Source: Pelomonas cellulosilytica (lineage in GTDB: Bacteria; Pseudomonadota; Gammaproteobacteria; Burkholderiales; Burkholderiaceae_C). Taken from it: DNA of 64,000 bases. Below are positions 54,513 to 64,000 of this stretch, in pieces (positions within the stretch are counted from its first letter, which is position 1; every line of letters starts with the position of its first letter). The DNA lies in NCBI RefSeq assembly GCF_021353265.1, contig NZ_JAJTWU010000004.1, positions 124,001-188,000 on the forward strand, given 5' to 3'. The translations under genes were made by a program, and so were the position numbers. Under the pieces are notes generated by a model. It had not been told where the DNA came from. It worked only from the letters and a program-made list of their open reading frames with translations, and ran no database searches.

Positions 54513-55205
54513 ATGCTGCTGCACGGATTTCTTCCCAGCCTGCTCGAAGGCGCCACCGTCACGCTAGGCGTGGCGCTCTGTTCACTGGGCGTGGCCACTG
54601 TGCTGGGGCTGCTCGGCGCGCTGGCCAAGCTGTCCCGCTCGCGCCTAGCCCGCGCGGTGGCGGGCACCTACACGACGCTGATTCGCGGAGTTCCGGACCT
54701 GGTGCTCATGCTTCTCGTGTTCTACGGCGGCCAGGTGGCCGTGAACACCGTCGCGCCGATGCTGGGCCATGAGGACTACATCGACATTGACCCGTTCGTG
54801 GCCGGCGTGCTGACCATCGGCTTCATCTTCGGCGCCTACCTGGCCGAGGCCTTCCGCGGCGCCTTCCTGGCCGTGCCACCGGGCCAGCGCGAGGCCGGCC
54901 TGGCTTTCGGAATGAGCCCAGGTCGGGTGTTGTGGCGCATCACGCTGCCGCAGATGCTGCGGCATGCACTGCCGGGGGTCTCCAACAACTGGCTGGTGCT
55001 GATCAAGAGCACGGCCATCGTGTCGGTCATCGGCCTGTCCGACCTGATGACGCGCGGCCAGCAGGCAGCCGGCAACACGCGTGAACCCTTCAGCTTCTAT
55101 CTGGCCGTGGCGTTGATCTACCTGGCGTTCACCAGCGTCTCTGAGCTGGTGTTCAGCTGGGCCAACCGCCGTCTGGCCATCGGCGTGAAGGAGGGCCGGC
55201 TGTGA
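54513..55205 (+). CDS. Polar amino-acid ABC transporter permease (HisQ-like)
   Basis: This 230-residue inner-membrane permease has about five helices. The start FLPSLLEGATVTLGVALCSL and the segment YTTLIRGVPDLVLMLLVFYG are typical of HisQ. The EAA loop that contacts the ATPase reads GQREAGLAFGMSPGRVLWRI. It overlaps the next permease by four bases (GTGA). Confidence 0.92.
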   Translation: MLLHGFLPSLLEGATVTLGVALCSLGVATVLGLLGALAKLSRSRLARAVAGTYTTLIRGVPDLVLMLLVFYGGQVAVNTVAPMLGHEDYIDIDPFVAGVLTIGFIFGAYLAEAFRGAFLAVPPGQREAGLAFGMSPGRVLWRITLPQMLRHALPGVSNNWLVLIKSTAIVSVIGLSDLMTRGQQAAGNTREPFSFYLAVALIYLAFTSVSELVFSWANRRLAIGVKEGRL

Positions 55206-55888
55206 ACTTCGAAGCCATTGGCGAGAACTTCCCGCTGTACCTCTCCGGGCTGACCGTCACACTGAAGCTGCTGGTGCTGTCGCTCGTCTGCGGCCTGGCG
55301 CTTGCGGTGCCGTTGGCCCTCGTGCGCACCGTCTCGCGCGGCTGGCCGTCGCGGGCCGTCTGGGTCTATACCTACGCGTTCCGCGGCACGCCGATGCTGG
55401 TGCAGCTGTTTCTCTGCTACTACGGGCTGGCGCAGTTCGAGGCCGTGCGCGACAGCTGGGCTTGGCCGTGGCTATCGTCCGCCACTTTCTGCGCCTGGCT
55501 CACCTTCACGCTGAACACGGCGGCCTACACGACCGAGATCATCGCCGGCAGCATCCGCGCCTTGCCCGTCGGCGAGATCGAGGCCGCCAAGGCACTCGGC
55601 ATGGGCCGCGGCCTGATGCTGCGTCGCATCGTGCTGCCCGCGGCACTGCGGCGCGCGCTGCCGGCGTACGGCAACGAAGCCATCTTCATGCTGCACGGCA
55701 CGTCGCTGGCCAGCGTCGTCACGCTGCTCGATGTGACCGGCGCCGCCCGCGAGGTCAACGCCAAGTTCTACCTGCCTTTCGAGTCCTTCATCACGGCCGG
55801 GGCCTTCTACTTCGCGCTGACGCTGACGCTGGTCGGCGCCTTCCGCTGGGCCGAGAACCGCTGGCTCAAACCGATGATGTCCCGCTAG
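55202..55888 (+). CDS. Polar amino-acid ABC transporter permease (HisM-like)
   Basis: This 228-residue second permease of the heterodimer starts MNFEAIGENFPLYLSGLTVT (GTG start overlapping the previous stop). TYAFRGTPMLVQLFLCYYG and the EAA loop GEIEAAKALGMGRGLMLRRI are diagnostic. It pairs with the HisQ-like permease. The ATPase comes after the AstE-like gene. Confidence 0.92.
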   Translation: MNFEAIGENFPLYLSGLTVTLKLLVLSLVCGLALAVPLALVRTVSRGWPSRAVWVYTYAFRGTPMLVQLFLCYYGLAQFEAVRDSWAWPWLSSATFCAWLTFTLNTAAYTTEIIAGSIRALPVGEIEAAKALGMGRGLMLRRIVLPAALRRALPAYGNEAIFMLHGTSLASVVTLLDVTGAAREVNAKFYLPFESFITAGAFYFALTLTLVGAFRWAENRWLKPMMSR

Positions 55889-55915
55889 CCATGAAGCCCT
55901 CATCTTCCTTCCAGT

Positions 55916-55966
55916 CACTACCCCCCGAGGGGGCGCGCCGGCGCCTTCGGGCGGTCGGGCGCCGCT
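55916..55966 (+). repeat. GC-rich intergenic repeat
   Basis: The 81-base gap between the permease and the deacylase gene is mostly CACTACCCCCCGAGGGGGCG followed by CGCCGGCGCCTTCGGGCGG and GGGCGCC. This is a palindrome-rich element of the kind scattered between Burkholderiales genes. It ends a few bases before the next ATG. Confidence 0.6.
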
Positions 55967-55969
55967 GAC

Positions 55970-57097
55970 ATGCAATTCCTCCGACATCCCCTGCTCTCCC
56001 CAGCCCCTGGCACGCAGCGCGAGCTCGTCTCGCTGCACTACGGCCAGCCGGGCCCGTCTTCCGCCGGCAAGGCCTACATCCAGGCATCGCTGCACGGCGA
56101 CGAACTGCCCGGCATGCTCGTCGCCCACCACCTGCGCCAGCAGCTCGGCGCGCTGGACGACGCCGGCCAGGTCTGCGGCGATATCGTGCTGGTGCCGATG
56201 GCCAACCCCATCGGCCTCAGCCAGTTCATGCTGCATGCCCACCTGGGCCGCTTCGAGCTGACGACCGGCGAGAACTTCAACCGCCACTATCCCGACCAGA
56301 TCGCCACGGTAGCTGCCGCCGTCGAACCGCAACTGGGGCCTGATCCGGCGGCCAACGTCGCGCTGTTGCGCCGCGCGCTGAAGGCCGCGGTGCTGGCCTC
56401 CCCCGTCGAGACCGAGCTGCAGTCGCAGCGCCGTACGCTGATGGGCCTGTCCTGTGACGCCGACATCGTGCTGGACCTGCACTGCGACGCGCAAGCCGTC
56501 ATGCACCTCTACACCGAGACGCCCTGCTGGCCCGACTGCGAGCCGCTGGCACGCTTCCTCGGCGCTCGCCTGACGCTGCTGGCGCAGGACTCGGGCGACA
56601 ACCCCTTCGACGAAGCCTGCTCGCAGGTTTGGTGGAAGTGGCAGCAACACTTCGGTGGCCGCTTCCCTATCCCGCAGGCCTGCCTGTCAGCCACAGTGGA
56701 GCTGCGCGGCGCGACCGACGTGAGCCACGAGCTGGCTGCGGACGACGCCCGGCGCATCGTCGATTTCCTGCGCTGGCGCGGCCTCATCCGCGGCGACAGG
56801 CCGGCGCTGCCCGAGGCCATGGGCGACGCCCGGCCGCTGGCGGGCAGCATGCCCATCACGGCGCCGAAGCCCGGCGTCCTGACCTTCCTGAAGGACGTGG
56901 GCAGCGAAGTGAAGGCCGGCGACGTGCTAGCGCATGTCATCGACCCGATCACCGCCGAAGTCACCGAGCTGAAGAGCCCCGTCGATGGCCTGTTCTTCGC
57001 GCGCGATTTCCTGCGCTTCGCCAACGCCGGCATGCGTGTCGCCAAGGTGGCTGGCCACGAAGCGCGGCGCACCGGCAAGCTGCTGGGAGCGCGGTGA
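55970..57097 (+). CDS. Succinylglutamate desuccinylase/aspartoacylase-family deacylase
   Basis: This 375-residue zinc hydrolase is of the AstE/AspA (M14-like) family. The zinc motif H-x2-E appears in ASLHGDELPG near residue 41, and the third ligand is His in VLDLHCDAQ. The substrate loop is NFNRHYPD. A C-terminal beta-barrel (about 290-375, TAPKPGVLTFLKDVGSEVKA) resembles that of other family members. Such enzymes cleave N-acyl amino acids or amides. Its place inside a cationic amino-acid transporter operon suggests that an acylated amino acid is imported and cleaved. Confidence 0.85.
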   Translation: MQFLRHPLLSPAPGTQRELVSLHYGQPGPSSAGKAYIQASLHGDELPGMLVAHHLRQQLGALDDAGQVCGDIVLVPMANPIGLSQFMLHAHLGRFELTTGENFNRHYPDQIATVAAAVEPQLGPDPAANVALLRRALKAAVLASPVETELQSQRRTLMGLSCDADIVLDLHCDAQAVMHLYTETPCWPDCEPLARFLGARLTLLAQDSGDNPFDEACSQVWWKWQQHFGGRFPIPQACLSATVELRGATDVSHELAADDARRIVDFLRWRGLIRGDRPALPEAMGDARPLAGSMPITAPKPGVLTFLKDVGSEVKAGDVLAHVIDPITAEVTELKSPVDGLFFARDFLRFANAGMRVAKVAGHEARRTGKLLGAR

Positions 57098-57101
57098 CGC
57101 C

Positions 57102-57872
57102 ATGAGCGACTTTCAACTGCAGGCCACCGACATCCACAAGCGCTTCGGCGACCGCGAGGTGCTCAAGGGCATCTCGCTGCAGGCGCGGCGCGGCGACGTC
57201 GTCACGCTGATCGGCTCCTCCGGGTCCGGCAAGAGCACCTTCCTGCGCTGCCTGAACCTGCTGGAGCAGCCGCATGAAGGCGAGCTCCGCCTCGGCGGCG
57301 AGGCACTGACGCTGACGCGGGATCGCGACGGCAGCCTGAAGGCCGCCGACGCGAAGCAACTGCAGCGCTGGCGCGCGCGGCTGGCCATGGTGTTCCAGAA
57401 CTTCAACCTCTGGGCGCACATGACGGTGCTGGAGAACGTCATGGAAGCACCCGTCCACGTGCTGGGCAAATCCAAGGCGGAAGCTGTCGAGCGCGCCCAA
57501 GCGCTGTTGGCCCGCGTCGGTGTGGCGCACCGCGCCGGCGTCTACCCGGCGCAGCTGTCCGGCGGCGAGCAACAGCGCGTCGCCATCGCCCGCGCGCTGG
57601 CGGTGGACCCCGAGGTCATGCTGTTCGACGAGCCGACCTCGGCGCTGGACCCGGAGCTGGTGGGCGAGGTGCTCAAGGTCATGCGCGACCTGGCCGCCGA
57701 GGGCCGTACGATGGTCGTCGTCACGCACGAGATGGGCTTTGCGCGGGAGGTGTCCAACCACTGCCTATTCCTGCACCAGGGCCGCGTGGAGGAAGAAGGC
57801 AACCCCAAGGAGATGCTGCTGCGCCCGCAATGCGAGCGGCTGCAGCAGTTCCTCAGCGGCGGGTTGAAATAG
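57102..57872 (+). CDS. Polar amino-acid ABC transporter ATPase (HisP-like)
   Basis: This 256-residue ATPase drives the transporter encoded upstream. Walker A is LIGSSGSGKSTFLRCLNLLE, the Q-loop is MVFQNFNLWAHMTVLENV, the signature is LSGGEQQRVAIARAL, Walker B is VMLFDEPTSALDPE, and the switch His is in VVVTHEMGFA. The insertion DRDGSLKAADAKQLQRWR is typical of HisP. The ATG at 57102 lies four bases after the deacylase stop. Confidence 0.94.
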   Translation: MSDFQLQATDIHKRFGDREVLKGISLQARRGDVVTLIGSSGSGKSTFLRCLNLLEQPHEGELRLGGEALTLTRDRDGSLKAADAKQLQRWRARLAMVFQNFNLWAHMTVLENVMEAPVHVLGKSKAEAVERAQALLARVGVAHRAGVYPAQLSGGEQQRVAIARALAVDPEVMLFDEPTSALDPELVGEVLKVMRDLAAEGRTMVVVTHEMGFAREVSNHCLFLHQGRVEEEGNPKEMLLRPQCERLQQFLSGGLK

Positions 57873-57885
57873 CCGGCATCCGGCA

Positions 57886-60021
57886 TCAGGCCGGCAGCAG
57901 CCCGCGGTCCTTGAGCATCGGTTCGACCACCGGATCGCGGCCCCGGAAGGCACGGAAGGCCGTACCCGGCTCCACGCTGTTGCCGGCCGACAGGATGCAC
58001 TCTCGCAGCCGGGCCGCGACGGCCGGGTCGAACACGTCGCCCGCCTCGACGAAGGCGTCGAACGCATCGCAATCCAGCACCTCGGCCCACAGGTAGACGT
58101 AGTAGCCGGCTGCGTAGCCGGCGCTGCTGAACAGGTGCTGAAAGTGCGTCAGCCGATGGTTCATGCCCACCTCGGACGGCAGGTCCCAGCGGCGCATCGT
58201 GTCGGCTTCGAAGGCCACCACATCGGCCGGCGCCTCGGGCAGCGCATGGGCCGCCATGTCGACGATGGCGCTGGCCGTGTAGCGCAGCGTCTCGTAGCCC
58301 TGGCCGAACTGGCGCGCGGCCTGCAGCTTGGCCAGTAGCGCGTCGGGCAGCGGCTCGTCGGTCTGCCAGTGGCGGGCGAATTTCTTCAGCACCTGGGGCT
58401 CGGCCATCCAGTGCTCGTAAAGCTGCGACGGCAGCTCGACGAAGTCGCGCAGCACCTGCGTGCCGGCCAGGCGCTCGTGCTCGACATCGCTCAACAGCCC
58501 GTGCAGGCCGTGGCCGAACTCGTGAAACAGCGTGCGGACGTCGTCGAAGCTCAGCAGCGTCGGCTCACCCGCCGCACCCCTCGCAAAGTTGTTGTTGTTC
58601 AGGATGATGGGCGTGACGCCCAGCCGGAAGCCGCCCGCCGGGCCGCTCCCAAGGGCCGCTTCGCCACCGCGAGGGGCGGTCGGTGTACTCGCCGAACGGG
58701 GGCCTAAGTACCCGCTCTGGTTGCGCAGCGCGTTCATCCACGCGCCGCTGCGCTTGGGCGGGCGTGCGAAGTTGTCCTGCAGGAACAGGCCGCGCAGCGA
58801 ACCGTCGGCGTTGAAGACCTCGTAAGCCTTCACATCGGCGTGGTAGCCGGCGATGTCCGCGCGCGGCTTGAACTGCAGGCCGAACAAGCGGCTGGCGCAG
58901 TCGAACATCGCTGCCACCATGCGCTCCAGCGGGAAGTAGGGCTTGACCTCGGCCTCGTCCAGCTCAAAGCGCGCACGTCGCACCTGTTCCGCGTAGTAGC
59001 GCCAATCCCAGGGCTCCAGCGCATGCGTCGCGCCGGACGTCGCCATTGCGCCCAACACCGCCTCGCGCTCGCGCGCCTGCGCCGCCAGCGCCGGTTGCCA
59101 GACACGTTCCAGGAGACTCATGACGGCGTCCTGCTTTCGCGCCATCGTGTCCTCCAGCGCAAAGTCGGCATAGCAACCATGGCCGTGCAGCCGCGCCTGT
59201 TCGGCGCGCAGTTGCAGGATCTCGCGGCAGAGAGCGCGGTTGTCGCCTGCGTCCTCCTGGCCGGTGCCGTCGCCCCGGCCCACCCACGCTCGCCAGGCCT
59301 GCTCTCTCAGATCGCGGCGCGCGCTGAAGGTCAGGAAAGGCACGATCAGCGAGCGCGACAGCGTGACGACGTGGACGCCTTCGCCGAACCCGCGTTCGAC
59401 AGCGGCCTGCCGCGCTGCCGCACGGACGAACCCCGGCAGGCCGGCCAGCTCGTCCTCGGTCGTCAGCCGCAGCTGGTAGCCGTTTTCCGACGCGAGCACG
59501 TTCTGCGCGAAGCGGGTGTTCAGCTCGGCCAGCCGCGCCATGATGGCCGCGTAACGCACCTGTGCTGACGGCGCCAGCCGGGCACCGGCGCGGACGAAGT
59601 CCAGATGCACCCGCTCAAGCAGCCGCTGCTGTTCCGACGTCAGGCCCAGCCGCTCGCGCTGCTCGAACAGCGCATCGACACGCGAGAACAGCCTCGCGTG
59701 CATGTAGACGGCGCTGTTGTGCGCGGCCAGTGGCGCAGCGAGGTCGCGCTGCACCGCCTGCAGCTCGGGCGATGTGGCCGACGCGGCCAGCGTGTAGAAG
59801 AGGTGCTCCAGCCGCGTCAGCAGCCGGCCGCTGGCGTCGAAGGCGGCCAGCGTGTTGTCGAACGTCGGCGGCTCGGCCTGGCTGGCGATGGTCTCGATCT
59901 CGCCGCGATGTTCGGCCAGCGCCGCATCGAAGGCCGGGGGGAAGTGCGCCGGCTGGATGTCGGCGAACGGCGGCAGGCCGTGTGGGCCCGTCCAGTCCTG
60001 CAGCAGCGGGTTGGTGCTCAT
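57886..60021 (-). CDS. M3-family zinc metallopeptidase (Dcp/oligopeptidase A-like)
   Basis: This 711-residue cytoplasmic oligopeptidase has the zinc motif LFHEFGHGLHGLL (HEFGH near 499) and the downstream Glu region. The surrounding text (RSGAWMNALRNQS, TPIILNNNNFARG, LSFDDVRTLFHEFGH, TQVLRDFVELPSQL) is closer to peptidyl-dipeptidase Dcp than to PrlC. An extra segment of about 28 residues (YLGPRSASTPTAPRGGEAAL and beyond, near 436-463) interrupts the line between RNQS and TPIIL. At DNA level it is the GC-rich repeat at 58631-58713. It is convergent with the ATPase gene, 13 bases away. Confidence 0.92.
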   Translation of the reverse strand: MSTNPLLQDWTGPHGLPPFADIQPAHFPPAFDAALAEHRGEIETIASQAEPPTFDNTLAAFDASGRLLTRLEHLFYTLAASATSPELQAVQRDLAAPLAAHNSAVYMHARLFSRVDALFEQRERLGLTSEQQRLLERVHLDFVRAGARLAPSAQVRYAAIMARLAELNTRFAQNVLASENGYQLRLTTEDELAGLPGFVRAAARQAAVERGFGEGVHVVTLSRSLIVPFLTFSARRDLREQAWRAWVGRGDGTGQEDAGDNRALCREILQLRAEQARLHGHGCYADFALEDTMARKQDAVMSLLERVWQPALAAQAREREAVLGAMATSGATHALEPWDWRYYAEQVRRARFELDEAEVKPYFPLERMVAAMFDCASRLFGLQFKPRADIAGYHADVKAYEVFNADGSLRGLFLQDNFARPPKRSGAWMNALRNQSGYLGPRSASTPTAPRGGEAALGSGPAGGFRLGVTPIILNNNNFARGAAGEPTLLSFDDVRTLFHEFGHGLHGLLSDVEHERLAGTQVLRDFVELPSQLYEHWMAEPQVLKKFARHWQTDEPLPDALLAKLQAARQFGQGYETLRYTASAIVDMAAHALPEAPADVVAFEADTMRRWDLPSEVGMNHRLTHFQHLFSSAGYAAGYYVYLWAEVLDCDAFDAFVEAGDVFDPAVAARLRECILSAGNSVEPGTAFRAFRGRDPVVEPMLKDRGLLPA
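58631..58713 (-). repeat. Repeat-like GC-rich insert inside the M3 peptidase gene
   Basis: The plus-strand text CCCGCCGGGCCGCTCCCAAG, GGGCCGCTTCGCC and GCGAGGGGCGGTCGGTG has the composition and phrases of the intergenic repeats at 22983-23054 and 55916-55966. It is translated without a stop as a Gly/Ala/Pro/Ser-rich loop. Confidence 0.5.
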
Positions 60022-60098
60022 GCGGGGTCCTTCAGAAACAGCAAGGGCCGCATCCTGCCGGAAGCGGCCCTCGCATGCAGTCGGCTCTGGTCAAGCCA

Positions 60099-60761
60099 TC
60101 ACTTGGCGGCGGCGGCCTTTTCCTTGCGGATGGCCTTTTCGTCGTTCTCGTCGTAGGGCTTGTTGCTGCACTCAGCCTTCCACTTGTCGTTGGCGTCGAA
60201 GTACTTCTCCTGGCGCTCCTCGATGGCCTTGAACTGGGCATCCAGTGCGTCGACCTTGTCACCGAATGCCTTGCGCTTGGCACCCTGCGCCACGTCCGCG
60301 GCCTTGACGGTCTCGAACTGCGCGTTGAAGGCCGTCGTGCGGGCCTGGTAGGCGTCGCTGCGAGCCTTGAAATCGTTCTTCGAGAGCTTGGGCGCCTCGG
60401 CCGTCAGCGCTGCATGCTCAGCGAGGATGGCGTCCTTCTCGGCGCGCACTTCGGTGACCTGCTTGGCCAGTGCGGCTTCGCCAGCCTCGACTTCGGCCTT
60501 CTCGGCCTTGAGCTGCTCGGCACTGGTCTTGTAGGCGGCCTGCTCGCCCTTGATGGCCTCGGCCTCCTTGGCGTTGGCTTCCTGGCGGTCCATGCAGGCG
60601 CGCAGTTCGTCGCGCGACATCAGCTTGGCCTTGGGCTTCTCGACGACCGGATTGGCGACCTTGTTGTTCTTCGGATCGACCTTGGCCTTGGGATTGTTGG
60701 CGACCTGAGCGTGCGCGGAGAAGGCGATGACCAGGGCGAGCGGAAGAAGAATGCGTTTCAT
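60099..60761 (-). CDS. Exported coiled-coil protein of unknown function
   Basis: This 220-residue protein has a signal peptide (MKRILLPLALVIAFSAHAQ) and a Lys/Pro/Asn-rich linker. A long Ala/Glu/Lys helix follows, with coiled-coil character from about 50 to 175 (EANAKEAEAIKGEQAAYK, LKAEKAEVEAGEAALAKQV). It ends in a Cys-containing tail (KAECSNKPYDENDEKA), and another Cys lies in RACMDRQE. The Cys pair may form a disulfide in the periplasm. I recognise no family. The ATG at 60761 is chosen because it starts the signal peptide. Confidence 0.75.
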   Translation of the reverse strand: MKRILLPLALVIAFSAHAQVANNPKAKVDPKNNKVANPVVEKPKAKLMSRDELRACMDRQEANAKEAEAIKGEQAAYKTSAEQLKAEKAEVEAGEAALAKQVTEVRAEKDAILAEHAALTAEAPKLSKNDFKARSDAYQARTTAFNAQFETVKAADVAQGAKRKAFGDKVDALDAQFKAIEERQEKYFDANDKWKAECSNKPYDENDEKAIRKEKAAAAK

Positions 60762-60866
60762 GAAGAGGGCGCAACCGGGTTGCGAAGGTTCGGAACGGGA
60801 AGCAGGATGATAGCCACGAGGCTTCCGGCCGATAATCCTCGGCTGCCCTTGGTTACCACCTCGTCC

Positions 60867-61423
60867 ATGGCGCTCAAAGCCACCATCTACAAAGCCCAGC
60901 TCCAGATCGCCGACATGGACCGCCATGTCTATGGCGACCACAACCTCACGCTCGCCTGCCACCCGAGCGAAACCGAGGAGCGGCTGATGATCCGCGTGCT
61001 GGCGTACGCGCTCAACGTGCCGGCCGACGACCTGCGCGGTCGGCTCGAATTCACCAAGGGACTGTCCGACGTGGACGAGCCCGATCTCTGGCAGCTGGAC
61101 CTCACCGGCGACGTGGTCCACTGGATCGACCTCGGCCAGCCCGACGACCGCCGGCTGATGAAGGCGCACGGCCGCAGCGAGCGCGTCAGCGTCTACAGCT
61201 TTGCCAGCAGCACCGATGTCTGGTGGCGCAATCTGGAGAGCAAGTTGACCCGCGCGCCCAAGCTGGCCGTCTGGCAGATCCCGGCCGAACAGTCGCAGGC
61301 GCTGGCCCAGCTGGCCGCGCGCAGCATGCAGCTGCAGATCAGCATCCAGGACGGCAGCATCTATGTCTCGACGACCGAAGCCAACGTCGAGATCCACCCC
61401 GTCGCATTGAAGGCACCCACCGC

Positions 61424-61427
<4 letters not shown>
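60867..61427 (+). CDS. yaeQ: YaeQ-family protein
   Basis: This 186-residue protein begins MALKATIYKAQLQIADMDRH and contains LTLACHPSETEERLMIRVLA, KGLSDVDEPDLW and GRSERVSVYSFAS. These are YaeQ hallmarks (a PD-(D/E)XK-like fold). The biological role is unsettled, and old links to RfaH suppression were disputed. It overlaps the following GNAT gene by four bases. Confidence 0.92.
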
Positions 61428-63024
<1,597 letters not shown>

Positions 63025-63033
63025 AGCTCTTGC

Positions 63034-63070
63034 GGGACAGACCATCGAACGCAGCGAGTAGCGCTGTCCC
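63034..63070 (+). repeat. Inverted repeat after argG
   Basis: GGGACAG (63034-63040) pairs with CTGTCCC (63064-63070) across 23 bases, just after the argG stop. Without a T-run it is a poor rho-independent terminator. It could be a REP-like element or a 3'-end stabiliser. Confidence 0.45.
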
Positions 63071-63610
63071 CAACTGACCAAAACGCCTCGGCGACGCGCA
63101 GGAAGCTCGAGAACCGCGGCTTCCGTGTCGGCGTCAAGTCGCGGTAGCGGTAGGTGACCGTCGCGCCGATGGGTGGCGGGTCGCGACGCTGGGTATCGGT
63201 GAAGCCGGTGCCCAGCTTGAAACGAACGCCCTCCGGCGTCTGCAGATCCAGCGCGCCGAGCTGGACGACGACGACGGTTCAGCATCCGCCAGCGGCTCGA
63301 GCTTGAGCAGCAGGCCGCTGCGACGTGATGAGACAGGCGCGTCCGCCCGGTGCAGCACCAGCCCCTCACCGCCGCCGTCGGCGACCTGCTTCAGCCCCGC
63401 CCGCAGCTCGGCGTTCGTCGCGCAGCACTGCTGCTCGACCGGCACGACGATGTCGCTGCCAAGTGTCTTGAGCTGCTCCGTCGGTGGCTGGAACGTGCCC
63501 TCCCCGGCCGGCAGTTCGAAGACGCGTTAGCGGACGCGCCGCCATCCGGCGTCAACCGGCTCCGCACGGCGCACCGTGGCCGACAGCGCATCGATGCGCC
63601 GGCTCCAGCT
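63071..63610 (-). pseudogene. Decayed ATP-dependent DNA ligase, C-terminal half
   Basis: Directly behind the murB stop the minus strand reads RRIDALSATVRRAEPVDAGW, a TAA at 63527-63529 where Tyr is expected, then RVFELPAGEGTFQPPTEQL and GGGEGLVLHRADAP. LLLKLEPLADAE follows. A one-base shift near 63280 moves the frame to VVVVQLGALDLQTPEG and GTGFTDTQRRDPPPIGATV, then YRYRDLTP. This is the C-terminal half of the small ATP-dependent DNA ligases found in Burkholderiales. The catalytic lysine (N-terminal) is absent. With a 5' deletion, a nonsense codon and a frameshift it cannot be functional. Confidence 0.8.
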
Positions 63611-64000
63611 TCAGACGACCACGGGCTCGGGTTCCAGCCGGATGCCGAAGCGCCCGTAGACGCTCTCCTGGATGGCCCGCGCCAGCGTGACGACTTCGGC
63701 ACCGCGCGCCTCGCCGCCTTTGTTGACCAGCACCAGCGCCTGCTTGTCGTAGACCGCCGCACCTCCCACGGCTTTGCCCTTCCATCCGCAAGCGTCGATC
63801 ATCCAGCCCGCAGCCAGCTTCACGCTGCCATCCGGCATGGGGTAGTGCACGATGCCCGGGTCGCGGCCGATGATGTCGCGGCATTGCTCGGCCGTGACGA
63901 CGGGGTTCTTGAAGAAGCTGCCGGCGTTGCCGATGACTGCCGGGTCGGGCAGCTTGGCGCGGCGGATGGCGCAGACCCAGTCGAAGATCTGCCGCGGCGT
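63611..64000 (-). CDS. murB: UDP-N-acetylenolpyruvoylglucosamine reductase, C-terminal part
   Basis: The gene runs off the right edge, so the last 129 residues are visible. The motif [14 protein letters not shown] contains the proton-donor Ser of type I Mur[21 protein letters not shown] and the end [19 protein letters not shown] (with the catalytic Glu) are clear. MurB makes UDP-MurNAc for peptidoglycan. The ligase remnant begins right after its stop. Confidence 0.92.
   Translation of the reverse strand, partial: TPRQIFDWVCAIRRAKLPDPAVIGNAGSFFKNPVVTAEQCRDIIGRDPGIVHYPMPDGSVKLAAGWMIDACGWKGKAVGGAAVYDKQALVLVNKGGEARGAEVVTLARAIQESVYGRFGIRLEPEPVVV

Noticed and set aside
60762-61397. Extension of the exported coiled-coil protein through the antisense of yaeQ
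   Set aside because: The signal peptide starts at 60761, and the upstream part is antisense to yaeQ.

Overview
The window is high-GC DNA from a betaproteobacterium of the order Burkholderiales, most like the Rubrivivax/Leptothrix/Roseateles group. The evidence is the gene order gyrA-serC-pheA-tyrA-aroA::cmk-rpsA-ihfB-lapA-lapB, an aroA-cmk fusion, a split rfaE, GC-rich intergenic repeats and a tmRNA tag reading ANDSTFALAA. This placement rests on gene content and order, not on an alignment.

Layout. (1) 1-4.9 kb is accessory DNA: the start of a czcC-like gene, czcI, a Zn/Cd/Pb P-type ATPase and its divergent PbrR/CadR-type regulator, then decayed DNA holding a yjjJ/hipA-like fragment and the tail of an IS3-family transposase. 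It ends at the 3' end of ssrA, a classic island integration site. (2) 4.9-8.1 kb, minus strand: ssrA, gph, ubiG, a deleted group IIC intron and ompA. The intron sits directly behind the ompA terminator. (3) 8.4-20.4 kb, plus strand: gyrA, a DUF2059 protein, aromatic amino acid genes (pheA, tyrA, aroA-cmk), serC, rpsA with a strongly structured leader, ihfB, lapA and lapB. (4) 20.4-29.8 kb: envelope and LPS genes. These are two tandem paralogous glycosyltransferase-like genes, gmhA/rfaE1/rfaE2/gmhB (heptose activation), a DUF5672 protein, GT9 and GT4 glycosyltransferases and an MsbA-type exporter. (5) 30-39.3 kb: patatin phospholipase, dnaE, a small membrane protein, a cyclophilin and Fur-controlled feoAB. 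(6) 39.3-51.1 kb: a divergent signalling locus. The minus arm has a receiver-kinase with an altered H-box, a membrane-anchored UrtA-like binding protein and a hybrid kinase. The plus arm has two hybrid kinases and a receiver-HD-GYP protein. (7) 51.2-57.9 kb: trhO, an alpha/beta hydrolase and a polar amino-acid ABC transporter with two binding proteins and an AstE-like deacylase inside the operon. (8) 57.9-64 kb: an M3 peptidase carrying a repeat-derived insertion, a coiled-coil secreted protein, yaeQ, a small GNAT protein, argG, a decayed ATP-dependent DNA ligase and the 3' part of murB.

The locus closest to an undescribed system is the 39-51 kb signalling cluster. An anchored periplasmic amide/urea-like binding protein is translationally coupled to a receiver-kinase lacking its phospho-acceptor His and to a hybrid kinase with two receivers and an HPt. 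Divergently, two further hybrid kinases overlap a c-di-GMP phosphodiesterase-type output. All three hybrid kinases end in a similar helical module. The rpsA leader (three-way junction plus two hairpins) is the best candidate for an uncharacterised RNA. Most other genes are ordinary housekeeping genes.
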